Source: Anniella stebbinsi
Lineage: Eukaryota; Chordata; Lepidosauria; Squamata; Anniellidae
NCBI GenBank assembly: GCA_029215795.1
Contig: JARDYH010000001.1
Coordinates: forward strand, 193,695,654 to 193,759,653
Direction of reading: 5' to 3'
DNA: 64,000 nt
Shown: positions 1 to 15,000 of the stretch, in pieces
How positions within the stretch are numbered: the stretch's first letter is position 1
Layout of the letters: each line of letters starts with the position of its first letter
Notes under the pieces: generated by a model
The model's input: only the letters and a program-made list of their open reading frames with translations
Database searches by the model: none
What the model was told of the DNA's origin: nothing
Program-made: the position numbers and the translations under genes

Positions 1-960
1 CCTGTAAGTTGCATCCCGCCCCTTCTTCTCTGACCACACAAATTAGAAGATTGGGAGGACAGACCAGCAGGGCAGCCAGTAGGAGTGAAAGGCAGAGGAA
101 AGCCCTAAGTCCATGAGTTATGGTGATGACAATTATGGCAAATGAGAGAGGGAAGAGGGAAGTTTTCTTGCAGATGCAACAAGCAGAGCAATTTGACAAT
201 AATTGGAACAGGGCTGGGTAGGCAGTCTCCTCACTTTTGCAGGGGAGGGGGCAGCAGGTGTGGGGCAGCTACAGTCAGGGGGGCAGCGCTGGAGCGGGGA
301 GCTCTCCCCATCCTCTCACCTGCCACATGAGGTGGGGAGACGGAGAGAGCCTCAGTGCAGCTGATTAAGACCCACCAGTGGCCTGCAGGCCTTGCAATGC
401 AGAACGCTACTCTAGCCCGCAGAAAAGGTAACATAGCCTTAAAATCCCAAATGCCCTCAACTCAGCATCCAGTGCCATACCAAAGACCGCTGGCTCCACT
501 GACACAATCCTCTGCGTCATCAAGCAAAGCGTGTGTTTAACATATTATGCCTATTAAGCCCTATGCAGTCAGTGCGGTAACGAGACATAATGGCCTTGTT
601 CTCACTGAAGTGATAAAGTTGTGTTTGGCCTGTACCACTTCACAGGGCTGATGGGGGAGCACATGATAAACATTCCTCCGTCCTCTCTTTTAAAAAATCC
701 CCCCAAATAAAAGACAAGAAAAGCAGTCATACCTAGCCTTTTCCCTGGCATCTAGTTTTCTATGTATTGGGTTGGAGGAGAACATCATCAAGTGAGCCCC
801 GACCTGCTTTCTGAAGTAGAACCAGCCCAAACACAGAGTTACCATCTCAGAGAGAACGAGAACATAACGTTGCATGCCGTTTTGAGGTGCTTGCCCCTGC
901 ATCTTTTGTGAAGGATGAACGTACAAAGGGAATTAAACTGTGAACTGTGCATCTACATAC
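1..960 (-). other. CPS1 intron, partial (downstream of last exon)
   Basis: Only the 5' part of this intron is present, beginning gtatgtag on the minus strand. I see no repeat, exon or RNA gene in it. It is ordinary mixed-composition intron with a short purine-rich patch near 240-300. Confidence 0.85.
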
Positions 961-1155
961 CAAGGAATTAACTGCTTTCCAGGATGCCTGAGGCACCTGC
1001 AGCTCATCGAGAACAGCAGAGAATACAGACCGGTCTTCTGCACGGTCAATCTGCAGTGGATTGGTACCCATAATTTTAACTCCATTTCTGTAAAGTGGCA
1101 CGGCCAGGTTATTTGGAATCTGCCCTCCTACTGAGATGATGCAGCCATCACATTC
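961..1155 (-). CDS. CPS1: CPS1 exon: entry to ATP-grasp 2 (human residues ~1048-1112)
   Basis: The exon has 65 codons, [16 protein letters not shown] to SWKAVNSL, in phase 0 at both ends. [16 protein letters not shown] contains the Arg equivalent to CarB R675 (human about R1089), which begins the ATP-grasp 2 site used to phosphorylate carbamate. The acceptor is ttctag-like at 1156-1160 and the donor gtatgt. It is the last exon in the window. The remainder of ATP-grasp 2 and the N-acetylglutamate-binding domain must lie at lower coordinates outside. The Met that opens the local ORF is internal, not a start. Confidence 0.96.
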
Positions 1156-3863
<2,708 letters not shown>

Positions 3864-3927
3864 CTATGTGATATGGTCCACAGCCCAGCACCATCATTCC
3901 ATGGTCATCAAATTTTACATCATGCTC
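3864..3927 (-). CDS. CPS1: CPS1 small exon, start of second synthetase half (human residues ~966-987)
   Basis: The exon has 21 codons, EHDVKFDDHGMMVLGC to GPYHI, plus the first base of Gly. The MMVLGCGPYHIG motif is the second-half counterpart of the ILGAGP nucleotide-binding start in CarB. It differs from human at only one position, Lys for Asn. The acceptor is tattttag and the donor gtaaat. It begins in phase 0 and ends in phase 1, as required by the next exon. It is too short to show as an ORF. Confidence 0.94.
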
Positions 3928-4736
3928 CTAAAATAGAACACAGTCAGAGAACTCATTGGGAATTATTCTCAACAGCATCCTCTCTGCACATGAGAATAAA
4001 CCATCTACGCTTCACAGTTCTTTATCAAGAAATAAGCCTCTCAGGGCTGCAGTTTGACCTCATTTACCTTACTTTAATGCCATTGACATAAACAGAGTTT
4101 TGGAAATTCCATTTTACTTTAATTGTAGGACCATTTCAAAGATGCTGGTGCTCCCTTGTGAGGTACATTCTATGTCCTGCTAAAAGTATTGGCATGAATG
4201 ATCCCATATTGAAGTAGAGAAAATATACAGATTAAAGTAGCCTTCTAATCTTACCAATGATAAATGTTGGCTTACAAAACATTGTAGCCATAATGAATTA
4301 TTTTAATTAAACGACACATTCTAAGATAGCACAGGTTATAAATGCAGATCAGTGGTTTCACAATACAATTATCCACTGTGCTACTGAATTTTGGACCAAT
4401 GGAAGTGCTAAACCTAAAGTAAAGACTCCCATTTGTGAAGACAAGTTTAAGTGACTCAGGGATACAGTTACAAAGAAAGTGGAGGTGGGGTCCCATTTAA
4501 GGAACAAAGGGGGCTCATGGATGAGTCATAAATCTTCACCCAGCCTTGTTTACTCCCTGCAGCCTCTCTCCCCAAAGGTTTTGTCCCAACCAGGCTCATC
4601 AGGCATCACAGCCCAGACAGTAGAAAAATAATGCTGGGGATTGTGACAGATCTGGACTTAAATACATATCTCTGCCATCGTCACATCCTATTTGAGAAGA
4701 CAGTAGCCTTCCATATGTTACCACATCTCAGTTTCA

Positions 4737-5068
4737 ATAGAAACATAGAATAGTAGAGTTGGAAGGGGCCTATAAGGCCATTGAGTCCAACCCCCTGCTC
4801 AATGCAGGAATCTACCTTCAAGCATCCCTGACAGATGATTGTCCAGCTGCCTCTTGAATGCCTCTAGTGTAGGAGAGCCCAGTTCCTCCCTAGGTCATGG
4901 GTTCCATTTTCATATTGCTCTAACAGTCAGGAAGTTTTTCCTGATGTCCAGCCGGAATCTGGCTTCCTGTAACTCCTGTAATGTTATTCCATGTCCTGCA
5001 CTCTGGGTTGATCGAGAAGAGATCCTGGCCCTCCTCTGTGTGACAACCTTTCAAGTATTTGAAGTTGA
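4737..5068 (-). mobile_element. CR1 LINE 3' end, antisense, 5'-truncated
   Basis: It begins on the + strand with catagaatagtagagttggaag and continues through gagtccaaccccctgctcaa and the reverse complement of the CR1 ORF2 C-terminus. It matches the sense CR1 at 61370-61740 and the antisense copy at 62251-62645. The 3' end carries one degraded CATAGAAT octamer. The ORF is broken by indels relative to the other copies. Confidence 0.9.
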
Positions 5069-5171
5069 CAGCCTGTTCATATAACCAATGGGGTGGGGTT
5101 GTGAAAGTTTTAAACAAATTCCTTGATTAGATTATCTGCATGTGAAGCTACCTTTATGAGTCAGACGAGCA

Positions 5172-5256
5172 GCAGAATCCTATACATGTCTACTAGAGGT
5201 AAACACTATTAAGTCCAATAGGGCCTGCTCCCAGGTAAATGTATATAGGACTGCAA
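5172..5256. repeat. 85-bp palindromic repeat (CAATCCTATGC family)
   Basis: It opens cagaatcctatacatg and closes gtatataggactgcaa, which are near inverse complements. The middle reads aagtccaatagggcctgctc. Several other copies lie in this window. Confidence 0.65.
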
Positions 5257-5311
5257 CTTAAATGGTTTATCTAGCTAAGTACTTCCACGCTGAGTGTAAG
5301 GTTCTTTCTGA

Positions 5312-5405
5312 GCTCTGTTTCCCAAGATCCTTCAACTGGAGATGCTGGGGGTTGAACCCAAGACCTTATGCAGGTAATGTATGTGCTCTTTCACTGACCT
5401 CCCCT
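5312..5405 (-). mobile_element. tRNA-derived SINE fragment, antisense
   Basis: The reverse complement carries a pol III B-box-like GGTTCAACCC and a degraded A-box region. It is a short piece of the SINE seen better at 45552-45727. Confidence 0.5.
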
Positions 5406-6409
5406 CTGGATACCTCACCTGTTTCTTATGTGACGCTAGCCCAAGAAAATGTCACATACTACAGGTTAAGCACTAGAGTCATTCTACCTGGCCTTGACTC
5501 AGCTGAATTGCTACCCACACAGCAGCAGTTGCCTCTCTGAGAATCAATTCATTATCCACCTTGCTGCCTTTGATCACAGTTCATCCATTTTGTACCAAGT
5601 CATGGGTTAGGATTTCACAGTTTAGCTAAGCACAGCCCTCATCCTTCCTTGTGTTTTCACTGCTGAATGACCTCATTCCCCTACATTTATGTCATTGGGC
5701 TTCAACTCTTCCAAAGAGGAATCTTTGGCATTATGGCCCTCTGGTTTCACGCCTTATGCTTCAATGGCATGCCTGCAGCAGGGGTCCCAAATCCACCAGT
5801 GGAACTTTATTGTTGTTTAGGGGGTCAGCCCCATCCCCTAAGCCAGAATTATCTGGTTCATTTCTGCTGCATTGCCCCAATACCCACAAACTTCCTACAA
5901 GTCATAATCTGTTTGGAATTCATATGTGCAAATTGCCAGGGTGTTAGCATTTTCATTATACAATTCATTGTCAATAAGTGGTGTGAAATGGGATGGGACA
6001 GAACTACCCACTGTGCTCACCATGTATTGGGCGACACAAATTGAATTTGGTAACGAGAGGTTAAATTTCACGAGGAAAAACCATCTCCCGCACCGCAAAA
6101 TGGCAAAGCAAAACTTATGCCAATACGGCTCTCATTGGTAGTCCACAGCAAAGAGCAAATGCTGTATGTTAGTTGTTCATAGATGTCGGGATTTAGGGAA
6201 CAAAACTGTGGCACTGTGGGTAAATTTTTGCTGCTTGTATCTCTGCTATTCCTGCTCAAAAGGCCTTTAACGCTCCCAGCTATACTTTCACTTTCTCAAT
6301 AACAACAGTAGAAAAACATTTCCACCTGTACTCCGATGGGATTATGCCTCTGCCAGCTGCTCTAAACCGTAGCTGTCTCTAGACTGAGGGAATTTGAGTT
6401 GCAAGGTCA

Positions 6410-6568
<159 letters not shown>

Positions 6569-6715
6569 TCAACAAGAACGCAAACTATTTATCAGGATTT
6601 CATGCTTCACTGTTTCTTACTTTCCACTGTATTCTTCTTCACACTCACGGCTTTCTGTCTCCTCCCTGCTGAAGTATTTATGGGCAACACACCACCAATT
6701 ATTTAACTCATTCAT

Positions 6716-7219
6716 GTTTCCTTTTGGGTTTCATGGATGATGAAGTGAGAGATAAACATGGAACTTTAGTCTTATATATGGCGGCGGCGGCGAGAACATT
6801 ATGCGCACGGAGCTGGAAGAATACAGTGTTACCCACAGTAGATGAATGGACTTTGAAATTACTGGAGTTGGCGGAGATGGAGAAATTAACGTCAATAATT
6901 AGAGAAAAGTTAATGGTCAGATTTAAAACTGAATGGAAACCCTTTATAGATTATATACAGGGGCAAGAAAAAATGACTTATTTACTTGTGGATTCAACGA
7001 ATAAGAAAAGGTTATGAATAGAGAGAAATAAAATTTTTGGAAATGTATAATTTAATTATCAATATAGCATTACAGTCCTTTGCTGTTGAGAAGAGTGGAA
7101 CGGGCTGCAACTTTGTAGATTATCCTCTATTAGTACGTTATGCTTGATGTTTAGTTCATTCATGTATGTGTTTTGATTGTTTTTTATGCGTGGAAAAATA
7201 ATAAAAAGTCAAATGCGAC
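6716..7219 (+). mobile_element. L1 LINE, 5'-truncated insertion with target-site duplication
   Basis: The element carries the C-terminus of an L1-type ORF2. From 6724 a 97-codon frame reads through ARSWKNTVLPTVDEW, KLLELAEMEKLTSIIREK and FKTEWKPFIDYIQ to a natural stop at 7015-7017. A 3' UTR follows that ends with an A-rich aataataaaaagtc. It is flanked by 19-bp direct repeats at 6697-6715 and 7220-7238 that differ at one base. The frame remains open, so the insertion is fairly young. It lacks the endonuclease and reverse transcriptase and cannot move alone. Confidence 0.85.
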
Positions 7220-8211
7220 AATTTTTTAACTCATTCATTTCAACCAATATACTAAGAGCAAATTCATTTTCTGGGTGCAATCTTTATGCATCCAACATGG
7301 CACCACCTATGCACAATGGCAGGTGTGGGTGATAGGGGGTGGGGCTGCATCCTGGCCCTCTATTGCTGCATCATCAAATGTGCCATTGAAATTAAGTAGT
7401 GCTGCTGCAGCAAAAAGGGGGTGATTTTACTTTGAAACAAGGCCCCCCCATCAACGTTTTTGTTTGCCACCTGCTGCCACCACCACCATAAATTCTGTGG
7501 TGGCAGCAGGCACACACAAAGATGAGAGGAGCAGAAAGCATGTTGTGGCCATGTGTTGCCTACTCTTGCACAAGAGGAAGGTAATAGCAGGCTGTGGGGA
7601 ACACCAAGGTTTGGAGAAATGCAAAACAAACAAAAAAACAACTTTAGGAAAAAAACAAGGGGGAACCAAAACAGCCTAATAAGGACTGAGCATGCCCAGT
7701 AGACACGGAATGCTGCCTGACTGTTTGGGGCAGAAATAGGATGGGGGTAGGGGAGAGATTGGGAATGGAATTAAGTATCCTGGAAGAGGGCTTAGCTGGC
7801 TGGCTTGAGTCTGAACAGGAGCGCTCCACACCGCAACATTGTGTAAGACTAATCATTTATTATCGTTGTTGTTGTTATTGTTTGGCGTATTTGGGGCAGC
7901 TATGTTCATGTAGGCCAGCATCCAAAAATTACACAACTCATTCTGCACCGCTGGGGGTGTGGGGGTTGTCTTTGTGCTAGTCCTTCTCACACAGTTACAC
8001 CCCGTACCGCAAAGGAACTGGCTGTTCAAACTGAGGGGAGTTTTAAAAACATTTTGATACAGCATACAGGTATGACGTCCGAATTTAAACCGTAAAGAGT
8101 CAGAGTGGTCATGTCCAAATCCTTGGGCATTGCGTGAAGTAATAAAATAGTGCCTGAAGGACCCGTTATGTAGCTTCTGGATAAAATGCAGATATCCTTT
8201 GGGCCACATGC

Positions 8212-8290
8212 TGCCTAATCCTATCCATATTTCCTCAGAGCTAAGATCCAATGAATTCAGTGGAGGTATACTCCCAAGTCAGAGCACATT
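8212..8290. repeat. 85-bp palindromic repeat (CAATCCTATGC family), degraded
   Basis: It reads cctaatcctatccatatttc at the left and continues into tccaatgaattcagtggagg. The right end has decayed. Confidence 0.5.
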
Positions 8291-8561
8291 GCATTTGTAC
8301 TGCATTTTTTATCCATCATTTGCTGTTGTTGCTCTGGGGATTTGCTTGGGCTGTACTCACCTCATTGTGTGCATTATCTGGCCAACTTCCTTTCCACCTA
8401 CTCTTGGGAGCACATATCATCATAACTGTCCTTCAGTATCAATGTTCTCAAAGTACCTCAGGGAAGCAGAGAGGAACTTTTCACAAGGAGCCTGTGTCTT
8501 GGGGAAACCCTTTTCTATCCCAAACAGAATGGAAATCAGTGGTATTTCAGCTAGAAGACAC

Positions 8562-9038
8562 TAAGGCCCTTTCTACATCTAAGACTTACTTGCTTCTGGG
8601 ATCATCGCCCAGTTTCCAAATAGGAAGCACGACGTCCCGGAAGCAACAGGGGCATTGCGCTCGTCGTGGCCACCGTTTTTTTAAGTGATGGAACCAGCAG
8701 CACACTTATGCTCCAGTGATGGGGGGGAAAGCCCCGACCCTGCTCCCCCCACCCCCGATGCCCCTAGACTCCCCCCGGCCCAGCTCCTTCCCTCTTGCAG
8801 ACCCCCTCGCTACTCGCAGGGAAGAGGGAAGAAGCCGGGTTGGGCACCCACTCCACCCGTGGTCCTCGGGATCATCCTGGAACTGATGGAAGATTCAGGT
8901 TTTCCCAGGGTTTCTTTATCCCTGGGAAAACCTGTGCCCATCCCCCCCTGCCCCCAGGAGTCCCTGTGCATCATTTGGAAGCACAGGGAGCACCCAGGGA
9001 CAACCCTGGGGAAAAAGGCTGGCGTAGAAACAGCCTAA
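8562..9038. mobile_element. Non-autonomous DNA transposon, TCTACA-type termini
   Basis: The left end taaggccctttctac and the reverse complement of the right end (ttaggctgtttctac) form terminal inverted repeats. The interior is GC-rich with short inverted segments such as cccagggtttctttatccct ggg. The element at 23881-24412 has the same kind of ends and similar interior blocks (ctactcgc, ctcgggat). No coding capacity is visible; the ORFs here are compositional. Confidence 0.65.
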
Positions 9039-10349
9039 GTCTACCAAGCCAAAGCAGCGCAGAATTCAGTGCTGGCTTCAGGTTTTGGACAGCTTTTGGG
9101 CAAAGCACCATCCATGGCCCCACTCTGTCAGGGCTTCTCTACACAAAGACTTTTTATCCCAGAAGTCTACCAGGAATTCTGCTTCTGTATTCTTTGCGGG
9201 ATTAAGATCATCCCTTTTCACACACTTCTGTTTTTTTTCTCCAGGGAGTTCCTTTATCTGCAAGCTCAATACGTTTCATTATACAGCCACTAGAGAGTGC
9301 TGTGTTATAGTGCCACTTCCTTTTTTCATGGACAAATTCAACTCACAATATTTAAATAGCTCATCATCCACAACCTTAAAAAAAACCTGGGATAAAGTTC
9401 AGAAAGCACAGGAGAGGCCCTGGAGCTTGACGACATCATGTAAAGGATCCACAAACCTCCATGAGTAAAAGAACTCCATCACAGGAAAGAAGCCCTGTGT
9501 GGAGAAGTCCTCGGTAAGTTTATCTTTTCACCACCATTGTCACCAGCTGCTATGGCTCCTATTTCTCATCATTGCTACCATTTGCTTGCTTGAAAGGCAG
9601 AGAGCCAATGAGCAAGCCGGCAGCGGCATCTACTGCTCCTCCTCACCATTGCCGGAGTGAGAGTCAGGTCAACAAGCAGGTTGCAATGATGAAGGTGAGG
9701 AGCAAATACAAGGGTTCTGATCTGTGGGACCCTACTGAGCATGTGCCATCGGCTGGTGCCTGACCATGCCTACCCTTGACACCGGCCCTGACAGAAGTGG
9801 CGGACTTACCTAAACTAGATCAGAATATATAAGAAAGCCAGCAAAGAAGGGGGGATATTGGTCAACAGGGTTTTAGGTTGCAATTTCAAAAGCAGTCAAT
9901 GGTCTTTTAAAAATAATGGGGGCAGCTGGCAAAACTTTCATATCGGCATCCCTTAATCAAACAGCAAAACGACTATGGGACACCTACAAAAGCAACTGTG
10001 ACGTCGTCATGAATACCAGATGAACGTATTATGCTCCGCGCTATCACAATGAATACCAAATGAACTTGCAATGATGGGACACTTAAAATAAAGTATTACC
10101 CTATAAAAATTTATGGCTGAGAGACAGACAAAAAGAGCTACACGTTTCACGGTCACACAACACGATGGGTCAACACCAGTGCTCTCAACATTTTATACTC
10201 CCCTGCTCGAAACCGCAGCAGGGGGGAATGGTTTAATCCAAGGCAGGCTGGAAAAGCAGGCCTTGCTTGTATCAGTGAATGGGAAAGGACACTAATTCTC
10301 AAACTTGCCCCGCTAAAGAATTAGGGCCTGATTTTTAAAAGGAGACTCT

Positions 10350-10698
10350 AGGGTCCCCTCTACAAGAATTCGGTTTGACAGCCGGTTGCCCGATTATGCG
10401 CATCTTCTCGCAATCGCTTTTACGCCTAATCCCTATACATGGGAGGCGGTGAAGCACATTACCGGTTGTATGAAACGCACTTTAAAGGTGTTACATGTGG
10501 AGAATCGCTTGTTTACATGGTCATAAGGCACTTTAACTCCCGCGGTAAATTAAAACTTGCTATTTAACACGCATTTGATAATGCGCATAATCGGACAGAA
10601 AAAGCGCCTCAACCCCTGATCTGTGCTCCGTTCATGTGGAAGTAAAATCGGTAATGTGCTTTGAAAGAGCTTTAAATCGCTCTTGTAGAGGTACCCTT
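10350..10698. mobile_element. ~349-bp non-autonomous DNA element, copy 1
   Basis: The ends gggtcccctctacaag and cttgtagaggtaccc are inverted repeats. An internal inverted pair, ccgattatgcgcat near the left and atgcgcataatcgg near the right, adds a second fold. The element at 43608-43957 matches it along its whole length and is the same size. I do not recognise the family. No target duplication is clear. Confidence 0.75.
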
Positions 10699-10829
10699 GG
10701 TAAAATTAACAACAGATGGGAAAAGTCAGCCATTGATGCTATAATTCCCAAATTCCATTGTTTGTCTCCAAGGGAGGGTTCAGAATTCTCAACAATCAGA
10801 GCTTGGCTTATACCGAGCTAAGAGTACAC

Positions 10830-10985
10830 TGTGTAGCCTGGATCTCAGTTTCTCATCTGTAAAATGGAAATAATGTTGCTTTCCTATCTCTCAAGATTAG
10901 ATGTACTCCTTTTTACTTGTATGCTGGCCTTGAATGTTTAGATCAAGAGACCATCATAGCAGGTCACATATGTATAAATAAATAA
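10830..10985 (+). mobile_element. MIR-type SINE relic
   Basis: It contains ctcagtttctcatctgtaaa atggaaataatg, the hallmark of the MIR 3' region, followed by decayed tail. MIR is an ancient amniote SINE, so divergence is expected. Confidence 0.6.
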
Positions 10986-10991
10986 TTATAC

Positions 10992-11133
10992 CTGCTTCAC
11001 CCAAGGAGTTATGTTCTTCTTGAGTCTCAGTTCCCTGCTCTGTGCTTCCGTCACTCCCAGACATTTTCCAATCTGCTTATCTGAGAAGCCGATCTGCTTG
11101 GCTCTCCTCAGGTTTTCCTCTGCAATGGACTCG
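10992..11133 (-). CDS. CPS1: CPS1 exon: integrating domain, C-terminal part (human residues ~896-943)
   Basis: One base completes Ser, then 47 codons run from [20 protein letters not shown] to [13 protein letters not shown], ending in phase 0. It matches human wording such as [15 protein letters not shown] and TEAQTRELRLKK. The Ile in KKNITPW aligns with human I937, which I recall as a reported disease site, and is conserved. The acceptor is cattcag and the donor gtataa. The segment is not visible as a minus-strand ORF and was found by reading the frame directly. Upstream lies the 31-kb intron, downstream a 4.4-kb one. Confidence 0.95.
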
Positions 11134-13545
11134 CTGAATGGATGAACATAAAGAGAATATATTATGGATACTGTATGTTTAGTGTACTTCTCAGATATTG
11201 TTTGGACTCAAGGAGGAAATGTTCATGGGAAAAGCAGGAAACCATTGGAAGCCTAACCCTGACCATCATAAGTCGCTGTGAAGTTAAAAAGTTGCTACAC
11301 ATTCCTTGGAAGAAATGCCTGATACAAAATTAAATTAAAATAGTTGGCGGACAGCACACTTACCTGGAATGCAAGCATTTGCCTTTAAGGTCATGTCTGG
11401 CATGCACCCATAAAAACTTCCTCAACTACTTGTCACAATAAAGCATGTATATAAGAAGTCATTAGACTGTAATATTATACTCCCCCTATCCAGAAATACA
11501 GAGGCTATATTTACCAGCCATTTTACACTCCTGTCATAGATTTTTATTATTTATTAAGTGTATAAACAAGGTACAAAAATAAAGATTCATAAAACATCAC
11601 AACAGGCTACAAGAATCTGATTCATATATATTAAACAAAAGTACAAATACTACATTTATCCAACAACTTCATATAACCCCTGACATCTTTCACTATTCAT
11701 AAACTTAACCCAGTTATTCCCTCTGAGTTGGTTGAATCTATTCCAATACTTAAAAGAACCTATCAACTTAGTACTTTGCACGTGCCTTTCCTCATCACTA
11801 ATATGCATGTCCCTCCTGTCATGCAGTTTCTCTCTGCAAGACCATTCACAGGGTTCACATAACACGGCCGGGTTATTTAACCCACAATGAGCTGTGGTAT
11901 GTGCTGGGTGCATACGTCCACCATTTTGATTGCACAACCCCTACTTGATCAGGATGACTGGGCTTTGTGGCATGTCATCCAAAACTGGTCATTGTGGGTT
12001 ATTCGATGGTTAAACAACCTTCACTTAACTCTTACTCCAAATCATGGGTTAAGCAAGGGCTATTTGACCCATGATGGTCAGCTCTGGACAACTTAGTTAC
12101 TCAGTCTGATCAGGGGTTGCACAATCAAAATAGCTGTGCCATGTGCCCAGCATGTGCTGCAGCTTATCGCCATGTCATGCAAACCAGGTCATTGTATGAG
12201 TATGGTGAGCTTCATACATCACCCACTGTGGCATGATTGCTAAAAACTTGTGACTGTTTCCACATGGCTCCTGATAACATGCACCACTTCTACCTGCATG
12301 GTTAGGAGAATCTGTGTGGTTATGTAGCACATTAAGTGACATGCCCACCCCATCATGTTGTTATGTCTGAAGAGGGCCTGTGTGAACTGTACAAGGTAGT
12401 TTGGATATGATGCCCAATTCCATGAATGAGCATAGTGTGCCAGGAAAGGCTTCCACTTTCTCATCCTTTCTGGCCAAAATAAACTAGTAGATTTCAGCCT
12501 CTGGTTTTCCAATTGTCATTGGGTGACTCTGAGCAGGCTAAGGATTTTGAAGTGAAGTATCCTGAGTGGTAAGAAAGGACCTGAATTACTTCAATGTTAA
12601 TGAGCTATTTAAGTTCTTAACTCTATCCCACGTGAAGTGCTTAATTTTGGCTGGATGGTGCTCTACATTCCTTCCATCAATCACAACCCCTCCCTTTCAG
12701 AACTGAGGGCTTTTGTTAGTAAACTTTCTGTTTATGGAGATTAAAAACTGAAGGCCACCATTCCAATAAGAATATGCATGCATACCCACGACTGAAGGAA
12801 GGCATTCCTTACTGAACACAGCCTCAGGCTGCTATCAATTTGTAAAGCAGTGACTGGAAGCCACCACTTTGTACGGTGGCTTCCTAATTCAAGCAACATC
12901 TACCAATACGCAGAAGTCTTCCTATATTTTTGTTTTATGCACGTTGCCTTGTCAATCTAAATTTTGGTCTCTCTTCTCTCTGCCTTGCTCTTTTGCCATC
13001 TTTGGCCTTCTTCTGCTGAACTAAGTGTTTCTTCCCAGCTCACCTTATGCATTTTTCATCTTATGCACTTGCCACAACTCTCCCGTTGCCTCTCCCCTCA
13101 CCCTGATCAACCTTCTGCCTCTCTCCCCAGTTTTTAAGCCCATCCTTTTTCTGGAGTTGCACTTTAGTCAAGCCATGAAGAGCATGCATATATTTTTAGC
13201 TCATCTACTTCCTATTCTCATTGTTAAGAGCATCCTTGATTAGCTTGTCTAATAAATCAATATTTTATGTGCACGCAAGCACTGACTTAAGAAGGAGAAA
13301 ATGATTAACAAATAATAATATTCTTTTCCTAAACCAGAGCCAATGAATTATGTTATGAACATGAGAGCGGCCCTACTGAATCACCAACTAATCCAGCATT
13401 CACAGAGACCAAACAGATAGCTCCAAGAAGCCCACAAACAGATCCATTTTACATTTTAAATTACAATTTAGACTTTCACAGAGCTTTTAAAAAGTACACC
13501 ATTTTTAGGGAAATACTTAAATGCAAGTCAGTCTGTAGGCCAGAT

Positions 13546-13557
13546 AATAATAATAAT

Positions 13558-13589
<32 letters not shown>

Positions 13590-13960
13590 TAATAATAATA
13601 ATAATAATATACAAAGACCATAAAACAAATAAAACATTAAAAACAAATAAAACTGATACATTATTTAAAACATCTTAAAATTCAACTGGGTAGGCCTTCC
13701 GGAAGACATCAGTCTTCACAGCTCTCTTAAAGTCAAGACTGGTAAGTTGGCGGCTCTCCTCCGGCAGGCCATTCCACAATCTGGGAGTGGCAAAAGAGAA
13801 GGTCCTCTGGGTAATGCTCGTCAGCCTATTTCTGGCTGATTGAAGTAAATTCTTCCCAGAGGACCTGAGTGTGTGGGGTGGATTATACGGGAGAAGGCGA
13901 TCCCGCAGGTAACCTGGACCCAAACCATGCAGGGCTTTAAAGGTAATAACCAATGCCCTG
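13546..13960 (-). mobile_element. L2-clade LINE 3' end, antisense, with (AAT)n tail
   Basis: The minus strand encodes VITFKALHGLGPGYLRDRL to FRKAYPVEF and a stop near 13675, the L2 reverse-transcriptase C-terminus. This is very close to the longer copy at 44288-45415. On the + strand the 3' tail appears first, as an (AAT)n microsatellite at 13546-13611. Confidence 0.85.
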
Positions 13961-14523
13961 TTTTTAAGTGGCTGAACTTCAGTGAGCCAAGTCAGAAGAA
14001 TGGATGGAAGGTGAAGCTTTGTGCTTCATTGCTCCGAGCATCCAAAAACATCCCAGAATACCTTGCAGTCTATGGAACATAGTATGCTAAAACCAACCTT
14101 AGGCTTGAAACCAATATCGCACTAGCATGACGGGGGTTCTCACCCTCCCCTCCCCACTGCAACCCTCCAGGCCTGAGTTTCTCAGATGTTGAGGGCGTGT
14201 GAGGGGAGGGGGGGCTCCTGCAGGGGGAATTCCCCCCCCCATGTTCCGCAGATGGAACTGCTTTCATCAGCAGAACACCATAATTAGATTCAACCCAAGC
14301 CCTGTTCACATGTAGGGCAAAAGTGGAGAGGCTGCACATGTAAGCCCCATGCGCAATGTCCCTGCACAACTGGCAAGCACTGATTTATGAGCTGAATGCA
14401 CCGACAGAGACTTTTCAGACCTTCACACGCAATGTGCGAAGGTTTAACTGCCAGCCTGGCATTGGGGCTGGGTGTAAGCCCACCACCACATTTATACCCC
14501 TCCCCACTTTTGCTCTACATGTG

Positions 14524-15000
14524 ACCAGGGGTGCCTCTAGACGGTCTGTTTCCGTCGATATGCCTTCGCGCTCGCGGCAGTTCTTTTACATGACGCTGCC
14601 GCGAGTGCGAAGGCATCTAGGGGCAAATGCCCTTGGCTCCGCTTTTTAAAAAGTCACCATTTAGTGCAATGTTTTTGGAACGGAGCGGGCAGCCCAGAGA
14701 AAGGGAATGGAGCAGCGAGCCGTAAGCTCACTGCACCACCTCCGCTGTCCTCCCCCACCTTCTGTTTTTTTTAAAAAAATAAATAAATAAAAACTTCCCG
14801 GAGAGTAGGGGAGCTGATGCTCCAGCTGCCCCTCCAGCTGGCGCCGTGCCACACCACAAGCGGTGGCACGGCCGGCACCAGGAAAACCCGCCGTCACGCC
14901 TCTTACATCAGGACTGGCGTAAGAGTCGTCGATTCGCTGCGCGATGCCAGGGAGCCGCCACGGTGCAACGCTCCCGGCATCATGAAGATGAGGCCCTGGT
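14524..15000. mobile_element. Probable non-autonomous DNA element with GC-rich hairpins
   Basis: The ends accagggg and ccctggt are short inverted repeats. Inside, atgccttcgcgctcgcggca pairs with its inverse complement at about 14594-14616. A second hairpin, gccgtgccac with gtggcacggc, lies near 14842-14872. The borders are inferred. Confidence 0.4.

Noticed and set aside
847..1101. 84-codon ORF starting with Met as an independent small gene
   Set aside because: Its first part is the interior of a CPS1 exon and its tail is intron past the gtatgt donor; the Met is internal.
11862..12260. A defined transposon around the taacccacaatg motifs
   Set aside because: Short inverted words occur, but I could not pair two ends or find a second copy.
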